From contig CACZBZ010000010.1 in NCBI GenBank assembly GCA_902779505.1, positions 1 to 42,549 on the forward strand: a stretch of DNA of 42,549 nucleotides, in the 5' to 3' direction. Each line of letters begins with the position of its first letter. Within the stretch, counting starts at the first letter, position 1. Positions 1-8,204 of this stretch are shown here, one piece after another. Below the pieces are notes generated by a model. It had not been told where the DNA came from and searched no databases. It worked only from the letters and a program-made list of their open reading frames with translations. The DNA comes from an uncultured Lachnospiraceae bacterium (lineage in GTDB: Bacteria; Bacillota; Clostridia; Lachnospirales; Lachnospiraceae). The position numbers and the translations under genes were made by a program.

Positions 1-1196
1 AAAAACTGTATTCAGCTATCGGAGATGAATTCAATCTGAAAGATTTACCGCCGGTTACTAAGCCGGAACTGATGGCAAATTTTGATGATGTTTTGACAGA
101 CCGCAATATCAGCATGGAACGGATAGATGCTTTTACGCAGGATTTGGATAATATCGGCAGAATGATTGATGACAAATATCTGATATTTAAGACTTCCGGT
201 TCCACAGGTAATCCTGCAGTGGTTTTGTATGACAAGGGCAACATCGATGTGTCTTCCGCTGTTGCGGCTTTTCGTACATTTGCAAGAAAAGAAGATTATA
301 ACAGATTCATGAAGCATGGAAAGAAAACAGCAGGTGTTTTTGCCGATTACGGCTTCTATCTTGCCTGCGGGATGTCCAGATATCTCAGTCTGAAAATGCC
401 CAGACAAAAGACAAAGATTACGGTCGATGTAAACGGTCCGGAGTCAGAGATAGTAAGACAGCTGAATGATTTTCAGCCGGCTATGTTGAGCGGATATCCA
501 TCCAATCTCGCTCTGCTTGCTGATATAGATGCACTGGATATTCATCCGGATGTCGTAATTACCGGTGGAGAACTCCTTACAGATGAGATTAGGAAGAAAC
601 TTACTGATAAGTTCGGATGCTATGTACAGACTCATTATTCATGCACTGAGGGTGGAGAGATTGCCTGTGAGTGTGAAGAGAAACATCTTCATATCAATGA
701 GGACTGGGTAATAGTTGAGCCTGTTGATGCGGATAATAATCCCGTTCCTTTCGGGGAGATGTCAGACAAAGTTCTCATTACCAATTTATCGAATTATATC
801 CAGCCTTTTATCCGTTACGAATTGACAGATCGTGTAATAGTCCACAATGAAAAATGTAGGTGTGGAAGAACAACTAACTGGTTGGAGATTGAGGGAAGAA
901 CAGATGATATTCTGGAATTCGATAAGGGAGTTCGTATTGCGCCCATGTCCCTTTATAAAGTCTTGGAGGAAGTGAAAGCAATTCGACGCTTCCAGCTGGT
1001 ACAAAGAGCAGTTGATAAGGTGGAAGTTCGTATGATTTCTGATAGTCCCGACGAGGCTTTTTCTCAGGCCAAGCGTGATCTGCAGGAATTTTTCGAAAGT
1101 AAAGGCCTTAGCGTGGAAATAGTATTGTCTGATGATCAGCCCCAGGCTAACAAAGTCAGTGGTAAATTTAAACATATTTACAAGGAATTTGAATAG
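1..1196 (+). CDS. Adenylate-forming enzyme, phenylacetate-CoA ligase / CoF390 synthetase-like (5' end outside window)
   Basis: The reading frame is open from base 3, before the first in-frame ATG at 72, so the gene starts upstream of the window. The protein belongs to the AMP-binding PaaK/CapK/CoF390-synthetase type. It shows the phosphate-binding loop KTSGSTGNP, the YSCTEGGE segment that holds the adenine site, and the hinge-region motifs RYELTDR and GRTDDIL, followed by the small C-terminal domain. A CRCGRT segment near the end of the large domain resembles the cysteine-bearing loop of this family. These enzymes activate a carboxylate as an acyl-adenylate, often to form a CoA thioester. The substrate cannot be read from the sequence, and the NUDIX gene 10 bases downstream does not resolve it. 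Family is fairly sure; the exact reaction is not. Confidence 0.8.
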   Translation, partial: KLYSAIGDEFNLKDLPPVTKPELMANFDDVLTDRNISMERIDAFTQDLDNIGRMIDDKYLIFKTSGSTGNPAVVLYDKGNIDVSSAVAAFRTFARKEDYNRFMKHGKKTAGVFADYGFYLACGMSRYLSLKMPRQKTKITVDVNGPESEIVRQLNDFQPAMLSGYPSNLALLADIDALDIHPDVVITGGELLTDEIRKKLTDKFGCYVQTHYSCTEGGEIACECEEKHLHINEDWVIVEPVDADNNPVPFGEMSDKVLITNLSNYIQPFIRYELTDRVIVHNEKCRCGRTTNWLEIEGRTDDILEFDKGVRIAPMSLYKVLEEVKAIRRFQLVQRAVDKVEVRMISDSPDEAFSQAKRDLQEFFESKGLSVEIVLSDDQPQANKVSGKFKHIYKEFE

Positions 1197-1206
1197 GTAT
1201 TAAAGA

Positions 1207-1725
1207 ATGGAAATATGGGATTTATACGATAGAGAAGGTAATAAAACCGGAAAGACCTGGGAGAGGAAATTCGGGAATTACAAGGAGATACCTGAAGGTT
1301 ATTACCACATGGTTGTAGATATCCTTGTTAAACACACTGACGGAAGCTATCTATTAACGAAAAGGGACATGAGTAAAGATGTATATCCCGGATATTGGGA
1401 AGCCAGCGCGGGCGGTTCGGCATTGTCCGGCGAAGAGAAGCTTGAAGCAGCAAAACGTGAACTCTTTGAGGAGACCGGGCTCACTGCCTTAAGCATGGAA
1501 CTTGTAAGCCATACTTTTCGTGAACCCAGTCACAGTATGTTTTATTCTTATCTGGCCATTGTGGATGCGGATAAAGATTCTGTTGTCCTGCAGGAAGGAG
1601 AAACTGTGGACTACAAATGGGTTGATGACAGGGGTTTAATCGAATATGTTGATTCAGATTTGGCTATGAAACACCACAATGACAGATATAAAGATTACAT
1701 TGAACAAATAAGAAAAAATTTGTAA
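1207..1725 (+). CDS. NUDIX hydrolase
   Basis: The 172-residue protein carries a complete NUDIX box, beginning at GSALSGE and continuing into RELFEETGL, with G, E, R-E-x-x-E-E and G all in place. This motif binds the divalent metal used to cleave nucleoside diphosphates linked to another group. The N-terminus (WDLYDREGNKTG) and the segment YPGYWEASAGGSA resemble the YfcD / isopentenyl-diphosphate-isomerase-like branch. Substrate is unknown. It begins 10 bases after the upstream ligase-like gene, so the two are probably co-transcribed. Nothing is missing or unusual. Confidence 0.9.
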   Translation: MEIWDLYDREGNKTGKTWERKFGNYKEIPEGYYHMVVDILVKHTDGSYLLTKRDMSKDVYPGYWEASAGGSALSGEEKLEAAKRELFEETGLTALSMELVSHTFREPSHSMFYSYLAIVDADKDSVVLQEGETVDYKWVDDRGLIEYVDSDLAMKHHNDRYKDYIEQIRKNL

Positions 1726-1807
1726 AAAAAGGTACTATATAATCTCCTGAATTTATGTGATAAGGTCAAGATAGATTAAGAACTTCCATACAAGAAAAGG
1801 AGACACT

Positions 1808-2293
1808 ATGAAGAAAAATATAAGACTTATTATTATCGGAGAATTACTGCTATTCGTAGTAATATTTGCACTCAACCTGTTAATGGGCAGCTGGGGGTTG
1901 TCGTCGGTAGCTTGGTTTTTGGACTTGCCATCATTACTGCTTATAGTGCTGATCTTAATTCCGGGATTGATTATTATGAGAGAATGGAAAGACTTTGTAA
2001 AAGCATTCTCTGTTGGAATCAAGCCCTACAGTCTGCTGGAGCTTAAGAACATTGTTGAAGCGGTTGGTGCGGCACAGAAATTGACTGTATATGCTGCTCT
2101 GTTTGCTATAATTATCTCAGGGGTTCTTCTGATGGGCAGACTGGATGATCCGTCCACCATAGGCCCCAACCTGGCGATATGTTTTCTTTCAGGTTTTTAT
2201 GCGGTTATCATTGAATTTTTACTTCTGCCTCTCAGACTGAATGCGGAACGTAAGATGAATGAAGAAATGGACATGGGAGATGATGAAGATTGA
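1808..2293 (+). CDS. MotA/TolQ/ExbB-like four-helix membrane protein
   Basis: A 161-residue protein with four predicted membrane helices at about residues 5-26, 39-57, 92-112 and 119-142 and an acidic tail. The segments LDLPSLLLIVLILIPG and IGPNLAICFLSGFYA resemble the two conserved hydrophobic stretches of MotA-type proton-channel subunits, in order and spacing. It lacks the large cytoplasmic loop of a true flagellar MotA, and no MotB partner or flagellar gene lies nearby, so a motility role is not supported. It has a good ribosome site (AAGGAG, 1797-1802). The last codons overlap the next gene, which encodes a DNA-binding domain. I infer a membrane protein linked to a small regulator. Confidence 0.65.
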   Translation: MKKNIRLIIIGELLLFVVIFALNLLMGSWGLSSVAWFLDLPSLLLIVLILIPGLIIMREWKDFVKAFSVGIKPYSLLELKNIVEAVGAAQKLTVYAALFAIIISGVLLMGRLDDPSTIGPNLAICFLSGFYAVIIEFLLLPLRLNAERKMNEEMDMGDDED

Positions 2294-2522
2294 GATTACA
2301 AAAGAACAGTATCTCATGACCGCTCAGAAATACGGCTTAACAAAGCGTGAGCTGGAATTGGGCTATCTGAAAATATCCGGCTTTTCAAACAGACGAATAG
2401 CCCATATGTACGGGATTGCGGAACAGACCGTTAAAAACCATTTTACGCATATATATGAAAAAGCATGGGTTCCCGGTCGAAAGGAATTCTGCAACTTATT
2501 TTTGGGGGAAGAAGAAAAATGA
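2283..2522 (+). CDS. Small LuxR/GerE-type helix-turn-helix protein
   Basis: The short protein (79 residues from the ATG at 2283) is little more than a GerE-type DNA-binding domain: LTKRELELGYLKISGFSN, then RRIAHMYGIAEQTVKNH, then the third helix. There is no receiver or sensor domain. The start is uncertain: in-frame ATGs lie at 2259, 2280 and 2283. I chose 2283 because the conserved domain begins just after it. Either way it overlaps the end of the MotA-like gene, so translation is probably coupled. Its stop overlaps the start of the acetyltransferase gene (ATGA). It may regulate its own three-gene operon, which is inference. Confidence 0.75.
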   Translation: MKIEITKEQYLMTAQKYGLTKRELELGYLKISGFSNRRIAHMYGIAEQTVKNHFTHIYEKAWVPGRKEFCNLFLGEEEK

Positions 2523-3136
2523 AAATGACTCAATATGAGAGAATGGAAAAAGAACTGATATATGATCCTGCGGATCCTGAGATCATGGGGGAACAACTTC
2601 CGCTTCAGGACAAACTCTGGGAATTTAATCAGCTGAAACCATCCGATCTTGTTAAAAAGCAAGAGTATATGCATGAGGTGTTTGCGGAGTGCGGAGACAA
2701 TTGCTATATCGAACTTCCGCTTCATGCCAACTGGGGTGGACACCATCTCCATCTTGGGTCAGGAGTATATGCCAATTCGAATCTTACTCTTGTTGATGAC
2801 GGGCATATATATGTGGCGGATAAGGTTATGATCGGTCCCAATGTGACCATTACAACTGCCGGTCATCCCATAGATCCCGACCTTCGAGCACGTGGTCTTC
2901 AGTATAACAAAGATGTCCGTATCGGTGAAAACGCATGGATAGGTGCCGGTGTAATCATCCTTCCCGGTGTCAGCATAGGTAAGAATGCCGTAATCGGCGC
3001 AGGAAGTATAGTTACTCATGATATTCCGGACAATGTTGTTGCAGTTGGCAATCCATGCCGTGTCCTAAGAGAAGTGTCGGAAAAGGATAGGGTATTTTTC
3101 TATAAAGATGAACGTATAGACAGAGAAAATCTGTAA
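2519..3136 (+). CDS. Sugar O-acetyltransferase (maltose/galactoside acetyltransferase family)
   Basis: The 205-residue protein transfers an acetyl group from acetyl-CoA to a sugar hydroxyl. It has the N-terminal Maa-type region (MTQYERMEKELIYD) and then the hexapeptide-repeat left-handed beta helix (IGENAWIGAGVIILPG, VSIGKNAVIGAGS). The catalytic histidine lies in TTAGHPID, and the acetyl-CoA region ends with VVAVGNPCRV. The true start is the ATG at 2519, which overlaps the upstream stop as ATGA and follows GGGGGAAG; a longer in-frame start at 2465 has no ribosome site. The sugar cannot be named. Confidence 0.9.
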   Translation: MKMTQYERMEKELIYDPADPEIMGEQLPLQDKLWEFNQLKPSDLVKKQEYMHEVFAECGDNCYIELPLHANWGGHHLHLGSGVYANSNLTLVDDGHIYVADKVMIGPNVTITTAGHPIDPDLRARGLQYNKDVRIGENAWIGAGVIILPGVSIGKNAVIGAGSIVTHDIPDNVVAVGNPCRVLREVSEKDRVFFYKDERIDRENL

Positions 3137-3151
3137 CAGCTACAACAGAGG

Positions 3152-3160
3152 TGATATAAT
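3152..3160 (+). promoter_or_regulatory. Extended -10 promoter before the split-barrel gene
   Basis: The sequence TGATATAAT matches an extended -10 element (TG-N-TATAAT). No clear -35 hexamer lies 16-18 bases upstream. It sits 48 bases before the ATG at 3208, just after the acetyltransferase stop, and probably starts a new transcript. Confidence 0.5.
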
Positions 3161-3207
3161 ACACTGTAAGTAATGTAACGTAAAACTATCCTACAGGAGG
3201 CGTTCAT

Positions 3208-3600
3208 ATGCAAAGAGTAGTAGATTTTATAAAAGAAGCGGAAGTATATTATCTGGCAACGGTTGACGGTGATCAGCCACGTGTCAGACCTTTTGGAACA
3301 GCCCATATTTTTGAAGGAAAGTTATATATTCAGACAGGTAAGGTAAAGGATGTGTCAAAGCAGATACATGCCAATCCCAAGGTGGAGATATGTGCTTTTA
3401 AAGACGGAAAATGGCTGCGTGTAGCAGGAGAACTTGTTGAAGATGACAGAAGAGAAGCAAGACAGTCAATGCTTGATGCTTATCCTTCTTTACAGCAGAT
3501 GTATTCTGCGGATGACGGCAATACAGAGGTCTTCTACTTCAAGAATGCAACCGCAACATTCAGTTCATTTACGGCAGCTCCTGAACAGGTGAAGTTCTGA
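3208..3600 (+). CDS. Pyridoxamine 5'-phosphate oxidase family protein (FMN-binding split barrel)
   Basis: A 130-residue single-domain protein of the PNPOx-like split-barrel family. The features are the N-terminal helix and strand (EVYYLATVDGDQPRVRPFG), the strand pair EGKLYIQTGKVKDVSKQI and NPKVEICAF, and the C-terminal strand EVFYFKNATATFSSF. Members of this size usually bind FMN or a related flavin and act as small reductases; they are not the true PdxH. The ribosome site AGGAGG (3196-3201) fits the ATG at 3208. Substrate is unknown. Confidence 0.85.
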   Translation: MQRVVDFIKEAEVYYLATVDGDQPRVRPFGTAHIFEGKLYIQTGKVKDVSKQIHANPKVEICAFKDGKWLRVAGELVEDDRREARQSMLDAYPSLQQMYSADDGNTEVFYFKNATATFSSFTAAPEQVKF

Positions 3601-3641
3601 TATGGAGGGGTGTAAAAGAGAGGATTAACTGGGCAACAGAT

Positions 3642-4374
3642 ATGAGTGATAAAAAAGGCCGAAAGTTTTTAAAGGGTGTTTTTATTGCATTAGGAATAAT
3701 AGTAGTTGCACTTATTGCTGCGTTCTTTGTATTTGTGCTGTATGCTTTTACCGGCGGACCTGCCAAGGTTACTGAGGATGTGGCCAAATACGAAGAAACC
3801 ATGAGGAAATACACGGAAATACACCCAAGAAGTTACGGGCAAAGTACACACAGGATTTTTTACTTTCCCGCTTGCAATTCCTCAAAGTGCTTTTGAGAAC
3901 GGGGCGGATCCGACTTTCTATTTTTCATACAGGGATACATGGGATGATCCGACCTGTGAAGTTTATCTGAAATGTACTTATTCCGATGATGATTATGAAA
4001 AAGAGATCACCCGCCTGAGAGATAGCACATATGATCTTGAAAACGCCGGAGATAAAGCAAGCAATAAGCTTGAGTATGAGGACAGTTCAAGATTTCTGTG
4101 CCCTGTGTACATGGCTATTGATTGCGATAATCATTCCTATGAATATGCAATGGATCTTGGAAATAATGAAATAGCATACATATACACTTCATTCAAGTCA
4201 ACGCCTGCCTCTTTGAGAATGATACCAAAGGAATATCTGCCAAAAGATTACAGTGAGTCCTTAAGACATAATACTTTTGATAATGGAGGGTTCAATGTCT
4301 ATGTGGTGAAAAAGACCGATGAATTCCAAGAAGATAAAAAGCTGGGGAGCATCGTAAAAGATGCTCCTTTTTAA
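3642..4374 (+). pseudogene. Membrane-anchored protein of unknown function, frameshifted
   Basis: The N-terminal part reads in one frame from the ATG at 3642 and has one membrane helix (about residues 11-34, GVFIALGIIVVALIAAFFV). That frame stops at 3894-3896. A second frame is open from 3805 to the stop at 4372-4374 with natural-looking protein: FFTFPLAIPQSAFEN, FSYRDTWDDPTCEVYL, YAMDLGNNEIAYIY. Joining the two between 3805 and about 3850 gives one protein of about 240 residues. The shift is +1, so one extra base (for example in CCC at 3824-3826) or two lost bases would explain it. The family is not recognised; the shape is one helix and an extracytoplasmic domain. It may be a pseudogene or a sequencing error. 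Confidence 0.65.
4346..4372 (+). terminator. Intrinsic terminator overlapping the end of the frameshifted gene
   Basis: A perfect 8-bp stem GGAGCATC / GATGCTCC (4346-4353 and 4360-4367) with a 6-base loop is followed by five T. It forms the last codons of the upstream reading frame. Confidence 0.85.
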
Positions 4375-4418
4375 TATGTGTTAATATTGCTTTTTCCTAT
4401 ACCAACAGTGGCCTGATA

Positions 4419-4427
4419 TGGTATAAT
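4419..4427 (+). promoter_or_regulatory. Extended -10 promoter of the MetY-type gene
   Basis: TGGTATAAT is a full extended -10 match. No good -35 is visible. The predicted leader to the ATG at 4484 is about 50 bases, too short to hold a SAM riboswitch or T-box. Confidence 0.6.
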
Positions 4428-4483
4428 TGCTTTGGTTTTTAAACAAAAAAAGAATAATAAGTAATTCGGAGGAAGTAATTGTA

Positions 4484-5761
4484 ATGAGACAGGAAACAAA
4501 ATGCATTGAAGGCGGATATACACCTAAGAACGGTGAGTCCAGAATGATACCTATATATCAGAGTACAACATTTAAGTATGACACCAGTGAAGATATGGGT
4601 AAGCTTTTTGATCTGGAGGCTTCGGGATATTTCTATACAAGACTTCAGAATCCCACCAACGATTTGGTGGCAGCAAAGATTACAGAGCTTGAAGGGGGTA
4701 CAGCAGGAATGCTTACATCATCCGGACAGGCTGCTAATTTTTATGCGGTATTCAACCTTGCCAATGCAGGTGACCACGTTGTGGCCTTCTCTTCAATATA
4801 CGGAGGTACATTTAACCTCTTTAATGTAACCATGAGAAAGATGGGTATCGACTTTACATTTGTTGAACCCGATTGTACCGCAGAAGAACTTGAGGCAGCT
4901 TTCAAGCCCAATACCAAGTGTGTATTCGGTGAGACAATAGCCAATCCTGCTCTTGCCGTTTTTGATATCGAAGCTGTGGCTAATATAGCTCACAAGCACG
5001 GAGTACCACTTATCATTGACAATACATTTGCAACTCCCATCAACTGCAGACCTTTCGAGTGGGGAGCAGACATTGTTACACATTCAACAACAAAATACAT
5101 GGACGGACATGATGCTACCGTAGGCGGGGCTATCATTGATTCGGGCAAGTTCGATTGGATGGCTCATGCTGACAAGTTCCCCGGACTTTGCACACCCGAT
5201 GATTCATACCATGGAATTACATATGCCGAGAAATTCGGAAAAGAGGGCGCCTTTATTACTAAGGCTACCGCGCAGCTTATGCGTGACTTCGGTTCAATAC
5301 CTTCACCCATGAATTGTTTTATGCTGAATCTTGGTCTTGAATCTCTGGCCCTCAGAATGAAGAGGCATTGTGAAAACGCTCAGAAGGTGGCTGAATATCT
5401 CAGTGCTCATCCTCAGGTAGCTTATGTTACATATCCCGGACTTCCCGGAGACAAGTATTATGAGAGAGCTCAGAAATATCTTCCAAATGGAAGCTGCGGC
5501 GTAATATCTTTTGGTGTTAAAGGCGGAAGAAAAGCGGCTGAAGAAATGATGAAGCATCTTAAACTTGCAATCATAGCAACTCACGTTGCCGATGCTCACA
5601 CATGTGTACTTCATCCCGCTTCAGCAACTCATCGTCAGCTTACCGATGAAGAATTAACAGCGTGTGGTGTTCTTCCCGATATGATACGTTTCTCGGTTGG
5701 TATCGAAAATGTTGATGATATAATCGAGGACCTTGATCAGGCTTTCAAAGCTTGCAAATAA
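4484..5761 (+). CDS. metY: O-acetylhomoserine aminocarboxypropyltransferase (PLP-dependent sulfhydrylase)
   Basis: A 425-residue Cys/Met-metabolism PLP enzyme. It most likely makes homocysteine from O-acetylhomoserine and sulfide, feeding methionine synthesis. The start of the protein (ETKCIEGGYTP, IYQSTTFKYD), the YFYTRLQNPTND segment and the PLP lysine K204 in HSTTKYMDGHDATVGG are typical of the MetY branch. The C-terminal part VLHPASATHRQLTDEEL with IRFSVGIENVDDIIEDLDQA is also standard. The start at 4484 has a GGAGGAA ribosome site at 4468-4474; the frame extends upstream to 4427, but that would place the promoter -10 inside the gene. Methionine gamma-lyase is the main alternative. Confidence 0.88.
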   Translation: MRQETKCIEGGYTPKNGESRMIPIYQSTTFKYDTSEDMGKLFDLEASGYFYTRLQNPTNDLVAAKITELEGGTAGMLTSSGQAANFYAVFNLANAGDHVVAFSSIYGGTFNLFNVTMRKMGIDFTFVEPDCTAEELEAAFKPNTKCVFGETIANPALAVFDIEAVANIAHKHGVPLIIDNTFATPINCRPFEWGADIVTHSTTKYMDGHDATVGGAIIDSGKFDWMAHADKFPGLCTPDDSYHGITYAEKFGKEGAFITKATAQLMRDFGSIPSPMNCFMLNLGLESLALRMKRHCENAQKVAEYLSAHPQVAYVTYPGLPGDKYYERAQKYLPNGSCGVISFGVKGGRKAAEEMMKHLKLAIIATHVADAHTCVLHPASATHRQLTDEELTACGVLPDMIRFSVGIENVDDIIEDLDQAFKACK

Positions 5762-5816
5762 CTTTCAAAACACAAGGATTTGTGAGATAATAAAAGTGTG
5801 CAAAGAGGGCACCTGA

Positions 5817-6677
5817 ATGGACAATTACAAAGTCTTATTAACCGGAAAAAACAGCATTATAAAAGAGGATTATTTTGCCAAATATGAGAACGAATGTATC
5901 CTGATGTCAACATCCGACAGATATTCCGATATGTTCAACCACATCGATTATTTTAAGCCGAATATCCTTTTGATCGGTTTGAACAGAGAGACCGAAGATG
6001 AGATGGCTGCTTATTTTGAACTCAAGGTTAAGCTGATGGAAAACGGAGTTCAGGTGGTGGTTGTCGGTACTACTGAAGAGTGCAACGCTTTTCAGAGTGC
6101 GACCGATTTTATGGCGGATCTGGTTCTTGTTAAACCTGTTACCGCTCCTCTGATAAAGAATAAGATAGAGACTCATTTGCGTGAGATCAATAAAGAAAAA
6201 GACGAGGCATCAAAAAAGACTGCGGAGAATAAGAGAAAAGAGGCCGCAGTCAAAGCCGAAGTCATGGGCAGTGGTTCGGGAAGAAAGCATATTCTTGTGG
6301 TTGATGACGATCCCATAATGCTTAAGATGATCAAGACCAATCTTATCGGAGAATATGATGTGTCAACGGTCATTAACGGAGAGATTGCACTTAACTTTCT
6401 TGAGAGAAGGAAGACCAATCTTGTGCTTCTTGATTACAATATGCCAATAATGAGCGGAGCTACGGTACTTGAGAAGATAAGACAGAATCCCGCGACTGCA
6501 TCACTCCCCGTTGTATTCCTTACAGGTGTGACGGAGAGAGGAAAGATTCAGAAGATCATGGGATTCAATCCTCAGGGTTATCTGCTGAAACCGATTGAAA
6601 AAGAGCATCTGATCAAAATGATGCATGAACAGATTGGTCCCGGAGGGGACAAGAGCGATGATGGGGAAGACAAATAA
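5817..6677 (+). CDS. Response regulator with pseudo-receiver and receiver domain, no output domain
   Basis: 286 residues. Residues 1-120 look like a receiver fold that lacks the acidic pocket and phosphoacceptor. A charged linker follows (about 120-155, rich in Lys, Glu and Ala). Residues 157-275 form a full receiver: acidic pair in LVVDDDP, phosphoacceptor D206 in VLLDYNMPIMSG, the T in FLTGV and the K in LLKPIEKE. There is no DNA-binding or enzyme domain, so it probably relays phosphate or acts through protein contacts. A sensor kinase gene follows 47 bases later, so the two are likely partners. A weak extended -10 (TGAGATAAT) lies at 5783-5791. Confidence 0.85.
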   Translation: MDNYKVLLTGKNSIIKEDYFAKYENECILMSTSDRYSDMFNHIDYFKPNILLIGLNRETEDEMAAYFELKVKLMENGVQVVVVGTTEECNAFQSATDFMADLVLVKPVTAPLIKNKIETHLREINKEKDEASKKTAENKRKEAAVKAEVMGSGSGRKHILVVDDDPIMLKMIKTNLIGEYDVSTVINGEIALNFLERRKTNLVLLDYNMPIMSGATVLEKIRQNPATASLPVVFLTGVTERGKIQKIMGFNPQGYLLKPIEKEHLIKMMHEQIGPGGDKSDDGEDK

Positions 6678-6724
6678 TCGCTTGATATTTTAGCCGCAGT
6701 AAAAGGTTGTTAGTGGGGGATACT

Positions 6725-8134
6725 ATGGATGTATTAAAAAAGATTAAAACCATAAGACTGTTAAGATTATTGGCACCTATGCTGGCAGGACTTGCTCTTG
6801 CGTATGGTCTGGTGGTTTTTGTCCTGTCCTTAAATGACGGTGTTTCAACAACTTTCCTTAAATGGACTGTGCTTGGACTTGCTTTATTTACATTTGCGGT
6901 TGTTGTGTTGATTTCTATGTTTACAGGCAAACAGGCCAGATCACTTGCCGATTATGTGATAGAGGTAGAGAAGCAGTACAATTCGGATGACAAGATTATA
7001 AGAACCCTTTCCAAGAAATATAATGCAGTATATTATACCGATTTGGATACCGGAGACGTAAGATTCCTAGAGATAGGCAACAGAGTTGCCAGTTATATGA
7101 GTGAGGTATATCGCGAAAAGCATAATCTCGAATGGTATGCCAGAGCCTATGCCGACAGGATACTTGAGGGATATCAGAAAGAGAAGTTTTTGGGCGAAGT
7201 AAACTGCGACAATCTTAAAGAGAAACTTCGCACCAGAGAGGTTTACTGCTTCAAATACGAAGCCGAAAAAGACGGCAAGACTCTGTATTTCCAGATGGAA
7301 GCCAGAAGGATAGACGGTGATCACACAAAAGCCGTTGTGGGTTTTGAAGATATAGGACGAGAGATTGAAGAGACCATGACGCGTAACAAATTGCTTACGG
7401 CATCACTTGCGGATGCTTCTTCTGCAAGTAAGGTCAGGGATATCTTCCTTCAGAATATGTCTCATGAGATGAGGACTCCACTCAACAGTATAGTGGGCTA
7501 TGCTCACCTTATTGAGAGAGATTGCGATGACGTGCTTGTAAAGGAGCGCACGACAGTTATCCGTCAGGAATCCGATCTGCTTCTTAATATGATAGACAAT
7601 CTTCTTACAGCCAGTCAGGTTAAAAACGGTAAGAGAGAACTCAGATCTCTGCCTCGTGATATGAATGTGGCAATCAGAGAGATCAAAGAGGACGCTAAGC
7701 AGTATGCAAGACTCAAGGGCATTCCCATTGAGTTCGAGGAACATTTTAACAGCGGAACCTATTGTGTTGATATTAAGATGCTGCATTCGGTTGTTATGGC
7801 TGTTATAGAGAATGCCATCAACTATTCCGATAAGGGCCTTCCTGTCAGAGTCATTCACGAAGAAGAGGCATGTAAAAGAGATGATGCAATTGCCGTGAAG
7901 ATAACCGTGGAAGACAAGGGTATAGGAATGGACAAAGAGACCATTGCCAAAGCCTTTGAACCTTTTGAGAGAGAAAGGTCAACCACCGAGTCGGGTATCC
8001 AGGGCACAGGAGTCGGACTTACAATTGCCAAGGCCGTAATCGAGATGATGGGCGGATCAATTGATATTTCCAGCGAAAAAGGTGTCGGAACTACAGTGGT
8101 TATAAGAGCAGAGCTTGAGAAGACTCATCTGTAG
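6725..8134 (+). CDS. Membrane sensor histidine kinase
   Basis: 469 residues. Two membrane helices lie near the N-terminus (about residues 13-34 and 45-66), with almost no extracytoplasmic loop between them. A PAS-like cytoplasmic sensor region follows (about 85-220). The kinase core has the HisKA motif FLQNMSHEMRTPLNS with H247, then the N box ENAINYSD, the G1 box DKGIGMD and the G2 box GTGVGLTIA. The ATG at 6725 has a GGGGGA ribosome site; a TTG at 6707 in the same frame does not. It probably phosphorylates the receiver protein just upstream. With its short loop it likely senses a signal in the membrane or cytoplasm. Confidence 0.92.
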   Translation: MDVLKKIKTIRLLRLLAPMLAGLALAYGLVVFVLSLNDGVSTTFLKWTVLGLALFTFAVVVLISMFTGKQARSLADYVIEVEKQYNSDDKIIRTLSKKYNAVYYTDLDTGDVRFLEIGNRVASYMSEVYREKHNLEWYARAYADRILEGYQKEKFLGEVNCDNLKEKLRTREVYCFKYEAEKDGKTLYFQMEARRIDGDHTKAVVGFEDIGREIEETMTRNKLLTASLADASSASKVRDIFLQNMSHEMRTPLNSIVGYAHLIERDCDDVLVKERTTVIRQESDLLLNMIDNLLTASQVKNGKRELRSLPRDMNVAIREIKEDAKQYARLKGIPIEFEEHFNSGTYCVDIKMLHSVVMAVIENAINYSDKGLPVRVIHEEEACKRDDAIAVKITVEDKGIGMDKETIAKAFEPFERERSTTESGIQGTGVGLTIAKAVIEMMGGSIDISSEKGVGTTVVIRAELEKTHL

Positions 8135-8152
8135 ATTGTAAAGAAACTATTG

Positions 8153-8185
8153 ACGAGTGCGACAATAAGTTGCACTCGTTCTTTT
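8153..8185 (+). terminator. Intrinsic terminator after the sensor kinase gene
   Basis: A perfect 8-bp stem ACGAGTGC / GCACTCGT (8153-8160 and 8172-8179) with an 11-base loop is followed by TCTTTT. It closes the two-gene signalling unit. The next ribosome site begins only 7 bases later. Confidence 0.85.
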
Positions 8186-8204
8186 GTAAATGGGAGGAAT
8201 ACAT

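Noticed and set aside
1738-1743. TATAAT before the MotA-like gene as a promoter
   Set aside because: A -10 match alone in an A/T-rich gap; no TG extension and no -35 at proper spacing.
3805-3850. Programmed ribosomal frameshift in the membrane protein gene
   Set aside because: No slippery heptamer, internal ribosome site or strong downstream hairpin is evident at the joint.
4375-4483. SAM riboswitch or T-box before the MetY-type gene
   Set aside because: The leader after the -10 is about 50 bases and has none of the conserved parts.
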